The notes beneath the pieces are model-generated. The model was not told the origin of the DNA and made no database searches. It saw nothing but the letters and a program-made list of their open reading frames with translations. From positions 1-17,259 of the forward strand of contig CAYMRB010000202.1 in the NCBI GenBank assembly GCA_964392615.1: DNA of 17,259 bases, written 5' to 3'. A program made the translations under genes and the position numbers. Below are positions 6,722 through 13,874 of the stretch, piece by piece. The stretch is from CAYMRB01 sp964392615. GTDB lineage: Bacteria; Planctomycetota; UBA8108. The first letter of the stretch is position 1. Each line of letters opens with the position of its first letter.

Positions 6722-9337
6722 TTAGAGAAGTTGCTCGATCATGTCGAGAAGCTCCTGGTGGTCAAACCGGCGCTTGACGATGTATGCGTCGGCGCCTGAA
6801 TCGAGCCCGCGCCGCTGGACCTCGCGGCTGTGCAGAGACGACACGAGGATGACGGGAGTCTCTCGCAATCGAGCGTCGTTCTTCATCTCTTCGAGAAGAC
6901 CGAAGCCATCGAGCCTCGGCATCTCGATATCGGTGATCACGACGTCGACTGCGGCGCTTTCGAGCTTCTCGAGTGCGTCCACTCCGTCCACCGCGACCTC
7001 CACGTCGTAGCCATGTGTCTCGAGGATGCTCGTCTCGAGCGTCCTGGTGGTGAACGAATCGTCGACAACGAGAACGCGAGTCGGCCCCTCGCTCGCGGCG
7101 ATGCCGGCGCGGAACTCGAGTGCCGACGACGAGCGCGTCGAATGGTCGACAATCTCCGCCGTGTTGAGGACGACAGCCACGTCCCCGTCCGGCAGTATCA
7201 TCCCTCCCGCTACGCTTCGTACTCTCGACGCTGGCAGGTCGAGCTCCTTGATGATCGCCTCGCGCTCCTCGAGAAGTCGGTCCACCGCGGCGACGACTCT
7301 CTTCTTGCCCGAACGCAGCACCACGAGCGTGAGCCAGCCGTCGCCACTCTCCACCGGCTGCGGGTCCATTCCGATCAGCGCGGCGAGACTGACCACGGGA
7401 ACGAGCTCGGAGTCGATCTCGAGCATCGGCTGCGAGCCGACATGGGTCAGCGTATCGACCTGCTCGCGAAGCAGCCCCTCGACTCCGTGAGTCGGGAGCG
7501 CGAAGGACTGCCCCCGGCACGCGACGAGGAGCAGACGGTTCGTCGACAGCGTGACCGGGACCGTGAGCTCGAACCTCGTGCCACCTGCGGCGGGCGACAG
7601 GACCGAAAGATCTCCCTGGAGATGGGTCACCGCGTCGTCGACGACGGAAAGGCCGACACCGCGGCCGCATAGCTCAGTCACTCCGTTCGCGGTCGAGAAT
7701 CCGGCGCGGAAGATGAACCGCGCCAGCTCGTCGCGATCCAATGTCGCGACTTCCTCGCTCGACGCGAGCCCGCTGCGCACGGCACGCGACGCGATCTCGG
7801 ACACGTTCAAGCCGCGGCCATCGTCCTCGATTCGCAGCGTCAGCCAGTTCCCCAGCACCTCGGCAACGAAGCTCAGGTGGCCGGTCGCGCTCTTGCCGTT
7901 CGCCTCGCGCTCTTCGGGGCTCTCGATCCCGTGCGAGATCGCGTTGCGCAGGATGTGCATGACCGGGTCCTTCAGGTTCTGCAGAACCATCCGGTCGGCG
8001 AGGAGGTGCAGCCCTTCGGAGCGGTAGTGCACCGCCTTGCCTTCGTCGCGCGCCAGGTCGCGAACCATCTTCCGAAACCCGCGGAAGATGGTCTCGACAG
8101 GGGTCATCCGCGCCTCGCGGACTTCATCCTGAAGCTGACGGCCGAGAAGCTCCAGACGCCATGCGCTCGTGTTCTGCAGGCGCCCGAGATCGCGCGCTCC
8201 GCTGCTGAGCGACCGCATCCGCTCCTCTGCCAACTCGAGGAGCCGACCGATCCTCGCGAGCTCGGGATCGACGGACAAGCGTCGCAGCGACCGGCCGGAG
8301 CTTTCGCGAGCACGGTCCCACTCGCGTGTCAGGCCGGCGATCTCGTCTTGCATACTCCGGATGCGCCGGCCGAGCTCGTGCTGCCGGATACACTCGGTGA
8401 GCAGCTGCCCTGTCGAATCGAGAATGCTGTCGAGGTGCGCGGCTCGGATGCGCAGCGTGTCGACCGAGTGAACCGACAACGCCTCGGCGCTCGCCCGACG
8501 ATCCTCACTCTCCTGCCGATCCTCGTCCTCCTGGCGATTCGTCGTATCCGGTTCGATTCCCTCGGTGCCGTCAGCGCTCTCGTCGTCAAGAGCCGCCCCG
8601 TCACCCAGGGCGCTGGCAACCGCCTGCGTCACGTCGGCAAGAAGGGTGGAGTATCGACCGGCTTCCGGCGTGCGATCGCCGTCGCGTGCGGCGCGCAGCT
8701 CGTCCTGCAGATTCGCCGCGAGCTGCTCGACTCCCTCGAAGCCGCATGCTCGAGCCGCGCCCACGAGACTGTGCGCACGGCGGTACGCCTCGGGAACGTC
8801 GCCGCCGCCATCGCTCGCCATGAACCGCTGGAGATATTCCAGGTGCTCGCTCGACTCCGCACCGAAGGCGTCGAGAAGTCGCTCCTGCAGATTTCCCGGT
8901 CTCGCCGGCCCCGGGTCCTCCGCGATCGTGTCGCGTTCGTCGGATCGTGTGTCGACGAGTTGATCGAGCTCGGCCTGAAGCTCGTCCGAGACAGGAACGG
9001 GCTCCCCCTTCAGCGAGGCCCCGATCGCGTCCTCGATAGCATCGAGCGCACGGTGGAAGAGCGCGACTGTGGTCCCGTCGATCACGTCCGGGCTCTCACG
9101 GGAACGAGACAGAACCGTCTCGAGACGGTGTGCGATCTGCTCGACGGGCCGAATCTGACAAGCGCGGGCCGCGCCCTTGAGGCTGTGGGCCCGGCGATAC
9201 GTCTCCTCGAGATCGGCACCGTCGATCCTCTCGAAACCGCCCTCCAGTCGGTGCAGGAAGCTCCGAGTCCATTCGAGGTGCTCCCGGGATTCCACCTCGA
9301 AGGCAGCGAGTAGCCGTGAGCTCAAAGTCGAGTCCAT
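6722..9337 (-). CDS. cheA: Hybrid CheA histidine kinase with two HPt domains and a C-terminal receiver (WspE-like)
   Basis: The 871-residue central kinase of the operon. HPt1 (about 1-115) has H51 in RRAHSLKGAARAC. HPt2 (about 148-245) has H189 in RRAHSLVGAARAC. An acidic linker (245-285) replaces P2. The dimerisation P3 region (about 288-415) leads to the P4 ATPase: N box HILRNAISHGIE (H461, N465, H469), G1 DDGRGL (505-510), F box IFRAGFST (542-549) and G2 GRGVGLSVV (558-566). P5 is CheW-like (592-732). The receiver (753-871) has D759/D760, phosphoacceptor D803 and K855. Two oddities: HPt2 has Val for the conserved Lys after the His, and the N box has S468 where E. coli-type CheA has Asp. 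The start lies 13 bases after the MCP stop with only a weak SD, so coupled translation is likely. CheA-REC fusions without a separate CheY are typical of Wsp-like and Frz-like systems. Confidence 0.95.
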   Translation of the reverse strand: MDSTLSSRLLAAFEVESREHLEWTRSFLHRLEGGFERIDGADLEETYRRAHSLKGAARACQIRPVEQIAHRLETVLSRSRESPDVIDGTTVALFHRALDAIEDAIGASLKGEPVPVSDELQAELDQLVDTRSDERDTIAEDPGPARPGNLQERLLDAFGAESSEHLEYLQRFMASDGGGDVPEAYRRAHSLVGAARACGFEGVEQLAANLQDELRAARDGDRTPEAGRYSTLLADVTQAVASALGDGAALDDESADGTEGIEPDTTNRQEDEDRQESEDRRASAEALSVHSVDTLRIRAAHLDSILDSTGQLLTECIRQHELGRRIRSMQDEIAGLTREWDRARESSGRSLRRLSVDPELARIGRLLELAEERMRSLSSGARDLGRLQNTSAWRLELLGRQLQDEVREARMTPVETIFRGFRKMVRDLARDEGKAVHYRSEGLHLLADRMVLQNLKDPVMHILRNAISHGIESPEEREANGKSATGHLSFVAEVLGNWLTLRIEDDGRGLNVSEIASRAVRSGLASSEEVATLDRDELARFIFRAGFSTANGVTELCGRGVGLSVVDDAVTHLQGDLSVLSPAAGGTRFELTVPVTLSTNRLLLVACRGQSFALPTHGVEGLLREQVDTLTHVGSQPMLEIDSELVPVVSLAALIGMDPQPVESGDGWLTLVVLRSGKKRVVAAVDRLLEEREAIIKELDLPASRVRSVAGGMILPDGDVAVVLNTAEIVDHSTRSSSALEFRAGIAASEGPTRVLVVDDSFTTRTLETSILETHGYDVEVAVDGVDALEKLESAAVDVVITDIEMPRLDGFGLLEEMKNDARLRETPVILVSSLHSREVQRRGLDSGADAYIVKRRFDHQELLDMIEQLL

Positions 9338-9350
9338 CAGGTCACTCTGC

Positions 9351-11078
9351 TCACACGTTGAACCGCCCGACCACGGCTTCCAGTCGAGCGCCCAGGTCGT
9401 TCAGGCTCTCGGCGGCCCCTTCGAGCTGCGCCGTCGCTCGAGCGGATTGCTCTGCTGCCGCGCGGTGCTCCGTCATGCCCTGGGTCACTTGATCGACGCC
9501 GATGTGCTGCTGGTTCGTGCCGGCGATGACTTGCTCGAGGACCTGGAAGCTGCCGCGCATCGTCGCGGCCAGCTCCCGGATCGTGCGCTCGGTGGTGACC
9601 GACCCGCCCTTGCCGGTCTCGGCGCGCTTGACCGCTTCCTCCGTCAGCATGACCGAGGAATTGATGCCCTTCTGTATGTCGCTCAGGATCGTGCTCACCT
9701 GGCTCGTCGACTCCTTTGCCTGGTCCGCGAGATTCTTGATCTCGCTGGCGACGACGGAGAACCGACTCCCCTGTTCGCCTGCCGACGCGGCCTCGATCGC
9801 GGCATTCAATGCCAGCAAGTTCGACTGCTCGGCGATGTCGCTGACAGACTCGATGATCTGGCTGACGGCTTGGGCCTTCTCGCTGAGAACGACGATGTTG
9901 TTCGCCACGGTCTCGATCTGCTCGCGGATGGAGTCCATGGCGCGATCGGACTCCTCGGCCGCCTCGAGCCCGCTGGCGCTCACGTCCTTCGCCTCTCGAG
10001 CGCTATCCGAGACCTGACGGGCACGCTCGGACATCTGAGCTCCAGACCGGCTGATCTCCTCGAGAGTGCTGGACACTTCCTGCACGGTGGCGGCCTGCTC
10101 CTTGAGCGACTTGGCCTGCTGCGATGCCGAGGCTGCGATGTCTGACGTCGCGGCCGAGATCGCCGCAGACGCCGACCGGGTCTGCTGTACCTGGTCGCGG
10201 AGATCCTCGACCATCACGTTGAACGACGTCGCCATCTCGCCGAACTCGTCGCTCGTCGAGATCGGGATCCGGTCGACCGAGAGGTCGCCCTGGGCGATGC
10301 GTCGCGCGCAGCGCACGACGTGTTCGAGAGCGCGAGACATGCTGCGAGTGAGAAGGAACGAAAACACGAGACCGATCGATGCCGCCGCCGCGAGAATGAT
10401 CGATCCGATCGTCACCGCCTGCTTCTCGCGCTCCTCCGTGGCAAAGCTCGCGGTCTTCGTCAACCTGGCCACGCTCTCGGATATGTCGTCGGCGTGCGCC
10501 TCGACGCTGCCGGCGAGTCGCTCCAGCTCCTCGTATTCGGTTGACGAAGGTGCCTTGCCGGCTTGCGCCGCCCGTATCAACCGCCTGGCATTCTCCTCGA
10601 ACTCTCGATGCTCGGTCGCGAACGCGTCGAGAAGCGATGCGATACCGCGGAAGTCCACAGCATTCTCTTCGAGGCTCTGACCATCACTCGCGAGACTCCG
10701 AGCTGCAGAGAACTCCTGCGCGAGGATTTCGGCTTCTCCTTCGAATCCTCGCAGCGCCTCGCGCACGGCGGCTTCCGATACGGCGGCCTCCCCCCCGACG
10801 GTTCGCAAGGCCTTCTCGACAAAGACGTGCTGGGCTAGGGTGTGGCGCTCGATGTGGCCGACTCGATGCAGCAGCGGCAGATCCACCGCCGCGATGCCGT
10901 GGACTTCGGCGCCGATCTGCAGGAGCTGACCGATCAGGACCGTCGCCAGGAGGCACAGAAGGCCGAGGAACGTCGCCGAGAGCGCGATGATCTTCGTTCT
11001 CACTCGCCACTTGATCCGGAATCCGCCGTCGCGTGTCCCGTCAGCTCTCTTGCCCGCCGTTTCCTTGATGCTCTCCAT
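9351..11078 (-). CDS. Transmembrane methyl-accepting chemotaxis protein with periplasmic helical sensor
   Basis: Signal receptor of the operon. Residues count from the ATG at 11126 (591 aa). A basic cytoplasmic N-terminus is followed by TM1 (about 45-71), a helical periplasmic sensor of about 165 residues (72-236), TM2 (237-260), HAMP (about 258-312, P-DEFGEM motif) and the MA signalling domain (about 325-591). The sensor looks like a four-helix bundle, with IERHTLAQHVFVEKALR in its first helix. The hairpin tip is AEQSNLLALNAAIEAASAGE (432-451), followed by VVASEIKNLADQAKEST. A and Q/E-rich methylation-type helices lie at 333-360 and 537-560. No C-terminal CheR-binding pentapeptide is seen. 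I prefer ATG 11078 (residue 17), preceded by AGAGGA with 8-base spacing, over ATG 11126. Either start overlaps the end of the upstream cheW (38 or 86 bases). Confidence 0.93.
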   Translation of the reverse strand: MESIKETAGKRADGTRDGGFRIKWRVRTKIIALSATFLGLLCLLATVLIGQLLQIGAEVHGIAAVDLPLLHRVGHIERHTLAQHVFVEKALRTVGGEAAVSEAAVREALRGFEGEAEILAQEFSAARSLASDGQSLEENAVDFRGIASLLDAFATEHREFEENARRLIRAAQAGKAPSSTEYEELERLAGSVEAHADDISESVARLTKTASFATEEREKQAVTIGSIILAAAASIGLVFSFLLTRSMSRALEHVVRCARRIAQGDLSVDRIPISTSDEFGEMATSFNVMVEDLRDQVQQTRSASAAISAATSDIAASASQQAKSLKEQAATVQEVSSTLEEISRSGAQMSERARQVSDSAREAKDVSASGLEAAEESDRAMDSIREQIETVANNIVVLSEKAQAVSQIIESVSDIAEQSNLLALNAAIEAASAGEQGSRFSVVASEIKNLADQAKESTSQVSTILSDIQKGINSSVMLTEEAVKRAETGKGGSVTTERTIRELAATMRGSFQVLEQVIAGTNQQHIGVDQVTQGMTEHRAAAEQSARATAQLEGAAESLNDLGARLEAVVGRFNV

Positions 11079-11736
11079 CTCGACTGTCCTCTGGACTCTG
11101 CGAGTCCCCTGTTCGTTCGTGTTCATCTGTCTCTTGCACTCTGACCCGACGGCCGCTCGATTCCGGCGCGCCGGGGCTTCTTGCGTCTGTGGTCGTCATC
11201 CCGGTGGCTGCTGCCACGACTGCGTCCGCGTCCAGGACGACGACGCCGTCGGCCGTCACGCCGACGACATTCCCGTCGTCCTTGCCAAGAGCCGACGAGT
11301 GAGGTAGTCGCAGCAGGTCAGCAGCGACCCGCACGACGCTCTCGACCGCCTCGACTCGCACGCCGACGCGGTGGTCTCCGGATCGCAACAGAACGATGTA
11401 TCCTTGCGGGCCATCTCCCATCGAATCGGGAGACGCCGCAGACTCTAGCTTCCCGAACATGGCGGCGAGGTCGACCACGGAGCGCACCTCACCGCGCAGA
11501 TTGACGATTCCTAGCAACTCCGGCGGTCCGCCGGGAAGCGGAGTCCACCGCGTCAGCCGGACAATCCCCGTGACGTGGCTCGCGTCGAACGCGTACAGGT
11601 CGGCTCCGAGCCGAAACGTCAGGAGCAATGAGGTGTCGGTCGGCACCGTTGCCGTGCGCGACCGCTCGGCGAAGGCCGCGGTGCGAGCGCGATACGCGGT
11701 CTCGACGCGATCAGGCTCGATGGTTTCCGTGGTCAT
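11041..11736 (-). CDS. cheW: CheW-domain coupling protein with charged C-terminal tail (second CheW)
   Basis: A 231-residue protein. The CheW fold spans about 34-178: LLLTFRLGADLYAFDASHVTGIV at the start, then PELLGIVNLRGEVRSVVDL (the classic NLRG coupling motif) and YIVLLRSGDHRVGVRVEAV. CheW bridges receptor tips and the CheA P5 domain. Beyond the usual CheW length it carries about 45 hydrophilic residues rich in E, D, S and Q (185-231). The end of this tail overlaps the MCP start region on the same strand. ATGA overlap with cheR and a strong SD indicate coupled translation. The paired CheWs flanking cheR match WspB and WspD of Wsp operons. Position suggests WspD; which CheW binds which partner cannot be told from sequence. 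Confidence 0.93.
   Translation of the reverse strand: MTTETIEPDRVETAYRARTAAFAERSRTATVPTDTSLLLTFRLGADLYAFDASHVTGIVRLTRWTPLPGGPPELLGIVNLRGEVRSVVDLAAMFGKLESAASPDSMGDGPQGYIVLLRSGDHRVGVRVEAVESVVRVAADLLRLPHSSALGKDDGNVVGVTADGVVVLDADAVVAAATGMTTTDARSPGAPESSGRRVRVQETDEHERTGDSQSPEDSRDGEHQGNGGQES
11087..11092 (-). promoter_or_regulatory. Shine-Dalgarno favouring the inner MCP start
   Basis: AGAGGA 8 bases before the ATG at 11078, lying inside the upstream cheW reading frame. The outer ATG at 11126 has only a weak, close AAGAG. Confidence 0.45.
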
Positions 11737-13199
11737 GAGACGGCCTCCTTCATGGCCTCGCGCAAGCGCTGGAGTTGTGTCCTGACCAAGCCATCGAGCT
11801 CGTCGGCTGTCACGCCGTCGCCACCCGCCAACTCGTCAGGCCCGCAGGTGAGAAGCCGAGCAGCGTTCTCGAACGACCGGATGGCGGCGTCACCGTCGCC
11901 ACACCGCTGCAGGAGCACTCCGAGGTGGTAGTGCGCGAGAATCAGGTTGCGGTCGAGGTAGATCGCCTGACGCAGGGCTGCCTGAGCGGCATGCCATTCC
12001 TCTTGCTGTTCGAGTACGCACCCGAGGTAGTAGTGAACGAGAGGCTGAAGGCGGTCGCGTGCCAGCTCCTGCTCGCAAACCTGCTGCGCCTCGGCCCAGT
12101 CTCCCCGGTCGACCCATTCGCGGATGGTCGAGATGGCGTTCGCGCCCGACGTCTCGATCGACCGATCGCCGTTCGTCGGCAGCTCGTCGCCGCGGTCAGG
12201 TCGTGGCGTCGACCGCTCGTCACACGCATCCTCCGACGGCGGGGGTGCTGTTGCAGCCTCTGGAACGTCATTCGATGCAGGTGCCGATTCGGTCCTGTTC
12301 CTGCTGCAAGCCGTGTGGACGAGCTCCTCGCCGAGAGCGGGAACCGGCCTCTGGTACAGAATGGCGCCAGGCACGCTGACGTGGCGGAACCGACGAAAGC
12401 GCTCGAAGTCCGCGTCGGCGGATCCGACGAGCAGCCAACCTCCGTCGACGAGGCTCTCGCGCAGCGACTCGGCGAGCCGCGCGATGACCGCGTCATCGAA
12501 GTAGATGATGACGTTTCTGCAGAGGACGATGTCGAATGCGCCGAGGCCGCTGGAGGACGACGGAAACGGCTCGCTGACGAGATTGTGGACTCGAAACGTC
12601 ACCCAATCCTCGAACCGATTCCGCAGCGCCCAACGATTCCCTTCGGGAACGAAGTACTCGCGTTTCAGGTACTCCGGAGCTCCTCGGAACGCCCATTCCC
12701 CGAATGCGCCGTCGCGGGCTCGCGACAGGAAGCGATGATTCACATCGGTCCCGATGATCGATACGTCCCACCCGTTCAGCGCGGAGCCGAACTCGCGGTC
12801 CAGGAGTATGGCCACGGAGTAGACCTCTTCGCCCGTCGCACAGCCGGCACTCCAGATGCGAATCCGACGTCGGTCACGATTCCGTTCCAGCACATCCGGC
12901 ACGACGGCCGACCGCATCGCATGGAAGAGCTCGCGATGGCGAAAGAAGTGCGTCTCCCCGACCGTCAGGGCGGCGATCAGCTCTTCGAACTCGGCGGTGC
13001 CGTCGGCGTCACGCTGAAGAGCGTCGAGGTAGGAGGCGCAATCCCGAACGCCCGTCGTCTCGAGACGGTCAGCGACGACCTTGGCCAGCGCGTCGTCACG
13101 CGTCTCGTAATACGCGAGGCCGCTGAACTCGATCACGAGCTCCTTCAGCCCTCGAAACCACGGGTCGCGGATGACGGAACCGGTCTGCGCCGACGTCAC
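11733..13199 (-). CDS. cheR: CheR receptor methyltransferase with C-terminal TPR domain (WspC-like)
   Basis: Transfers methyl groups from S-adenosylmethionine to MCP glutamates. Counting from the GTG at 13199 (488 aa): the CheR N-terminal helical domain is about 12-75, and TVGETHFFRH (79-88) marks the catalytic domain. The SAM motif is WSAGCATGEEVYS (116-128), GTDVN is at 150-154, and LCRNVIIYF is at 226-234. A Pro/Ser/Asp-rich linker (about 300-350) joins two to three TPR units (about 354-450, with LVHYYLGCVLEQQEEWHAAQ and ILAHYHLGVLL). The open frame reaches back to 13628, but that part is a shadow of the first cheW. The GTG at 13199 overlaps the cheW stop as GTGA and precedes the domain by a normal length. 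CheR-TPR fusions are typical of Wsp (WspC) and Frz (FrzF) systems. The TPR probably docks to a partner in place of a receptor pentapeptide (inference). Confidence 0.93.
   Translation of the reverse strand: MTSAQTGSVIRDPWFRGLKELVIEFSGLAYYETRDDALAKVVADRLETTGVRDCASYLDALQRDADGTAEFEELIAALTVGETHFFRHRELFHAMRSAVVPDVLERNRDRRRIRIWSAGCATGEEVYSVAILLDREFGSALNGWDVSIIGTDVNHRFLSRARDGAFGEWAFRGAPEYLKREYFVPEGNRWALRNRFEDWVTFRVHNLVSEPFPSSSSGLGAFDIVLCRNVIIYFDDAVIARLAESLRESLVDGGWLLVGSADADFERFRRFRHVSVPGAILYQRPVPALGEELVHTACSRNRTESAPASNDVPEAATAPPPSEDACDERSTPRPDRGDELPTNGDRSIETSGANAISTIREWVDRGDWAEAQQVCEQELARDRLQPLVHYYLGCVLEQQEEWHAAQAALRQAIYLDRNLILAHYHLGVLLQRCGDGDAAIRSFENAARLLTCGPDELAGGDGVTADELDGLVRTQLQRLREAMKEAVS
11744..11750 (-). 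promoter_or_regulatory. Shine-Dalgarno of the second cheW
   Basis: AAGGAGG on the - strand, 7 bases before the ATG at 11736, within the last codons of cheR. It fixes the start and the ATGA overlap. Confidence 0.75.
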
Positions 13200-13726
13200 G
13201 ACTGCCCCCCGACCGCCGAATGGAGAACACCAGGGGTGCCGTCGCATTCGGGCGGTGACGGTTCGCCGCCCGCGGACGAGCTCCCGCTCGCGGCACTGCG
13301 GGCGTCTTCGATCCCATCGAGGACCGGAACGATGTCGAGGACGTGAACGGTCTCGCCCGCCACCCGAGCACGGCAGGACGGCAGCGGTCCGAAGAGGCCG
13401 GACTCGACGTGGGCCGCGTCGACACGAGCGATCCCCCTGACCTGGTCCACGAGCAGCGCGGCGCGCGCCTCCGGCCGTCGCAGCACGAGGAGGGGCGAGT
13501 ACAGGCTCAAGGCCTCGGACTCCATTCCGAGAAGCCGTCGCATGCACACGACGGCGATGCCCTCCTGGCCGAGACGGAACACGCCCCGATGCCACAGCGG
13601 CAGCCCCGGCTGTCTCTCGAGCCAGCACATCGGAAGCACTTCCGCGACCTCCTCGACAGGCAACGCACAGGGAAACTCGCCGAGGGTGAACAGCACGATA
13701 TCGCGAACGCCCGAGAACGATGGCAC
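13196..13726 (-). CDS. cheW: CheW-domain coupling protein (first CheW, WspB-like), first gene of the operon
   Basis: A 176-residue CheW-type adaptor. The CheW fold covers nearly the whole protein: VRDIVLFTLGEFPCALPVEEVAEVLP, then HRGVFRLGQEGIAVVCMRRLLG in place of the usual GxxNLRG strand pair, then LLVLRRPEARAALLVDQVRGIARV and VHVLDIVPVLDGI. The central NLRG motif has diverged to FRLGQEGIAVV, so its partner preference may differ from the second CheW. The frame has a TTG at 13762 (188 aa), but I prefer the GTG at 13726, preceded by GGGAGGAG. It ends in a GTGA overlap with cheR. About 15 Ser/Gly/Pro-rich residues after the domain look disordered. A CheW function is well supported by fold and operon. 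Confidence 0.88.
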   Translation of the reverse strand: MPSFSGVRDIVLFTLGEFPCALPVEEVAEVLPMCWLERQPGLPLWHRGVFRLGQEGIAVVCMRRLLGMESEALSLYSPLLVLRRPEARAALLVDQVRGIARVDAAHVESGLFGPLPSCRARVAGETVHVLDIVPVLDGIEDARSAASGSSSAGGEPSPPECDGTPGVLHSAVGGQS

Positions 13727-13730
13727 TGGA

Positions 13731-13738
13731 CTCCTCCC
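13731..13738 (-). promoter_or_regulatory. Shine-Dalgarno deciding the first cheW start
   Basis: GGGAGGAG on the - strand, with GGAGG 6 bases before the GTG at 13726. The upstream TTG at 13762 has no comparable site. Confidence 0.65.
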
Positions 13739-13768
13739 AGTCGGTCCAGAAGGTGCAGACAAGCCGCC

Positions 13769-13794
13769 CCTAAAAGAAACACTCGTTCCTTAGG
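13769..13794 (-). promoter_or_regulatory. AT-rich dyad/hairpin in the leader of the che operon
   Basis: On the - strand CCTAAGGAAC, a GAGT loop, then GTTTCTTTTAGG fold into about 10 pairs (one G-U) with a TT bulge. The outer CCTAA/TTAGG arms are perfect. It lies 81 bases past the kinase-TPR stop and 42 bases before the cheW GTG, in otherwise GC-rich DNA. It could be a terminator for the kinase gene, an operator, or a 5' leader element of the operon. No confident promoter boxes are seen beside it. Confidence 0.4.
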
Positions 13795-13874
13795 TCGTCA
13801 GAACGGGCGCGATCTCTTGACGGCCACGTCGCTGCCCCACTATCGGCACTTCTCCGCCCCCGAAGTCGACTCCG

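Noticed and set aside
7877..9313. Long + strand open frame of 478 codons opposite cheA
   Set aside because: Shadow of the CheA coding strand; no domain or plausible start region.
11775..13346. Long + strand open frame of 523 codons opposite cheR and cheW
   Set aside because: Shadow of the CheR-TPR gene, whose SAM-binding and TPR motifs are clear on the - strand.
13200..13628. N-terminal extension of the CheR frame to give a 631-residue protein
   Set aside because: The extension lies over cheW in another frame, is Arg/Pro/Gly-rich without domains, and a GTG at 13199 overlaps the cheW stop just before the CheR domain.
13727..13762. TTG at 13762 as start of the first CheW
   Set aside because: No SD at suitable distance, and the added residues are low complexity. 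The GTG at 13726 follows GGGAGGAG.
13817..13846. TTGACG with TATCGG 18 bases downstream on the + strand, like a sigma-70 promoter
   Set aside because: The -10 matches only 3 of 6 positions, and it would drive transcription antisense into the kinase-TPR gene, where no + strand gene follows.
13840..13847. GCCGATAG on the - strand, 7 of 8 matches to the FliA (sigma-28) -10 box, upstream of the che operon
   Set aside because: At the required spacing upstream there is no TAAA-like -35 (the sequence there is CGACTTCG), and no flagellar genes are present.
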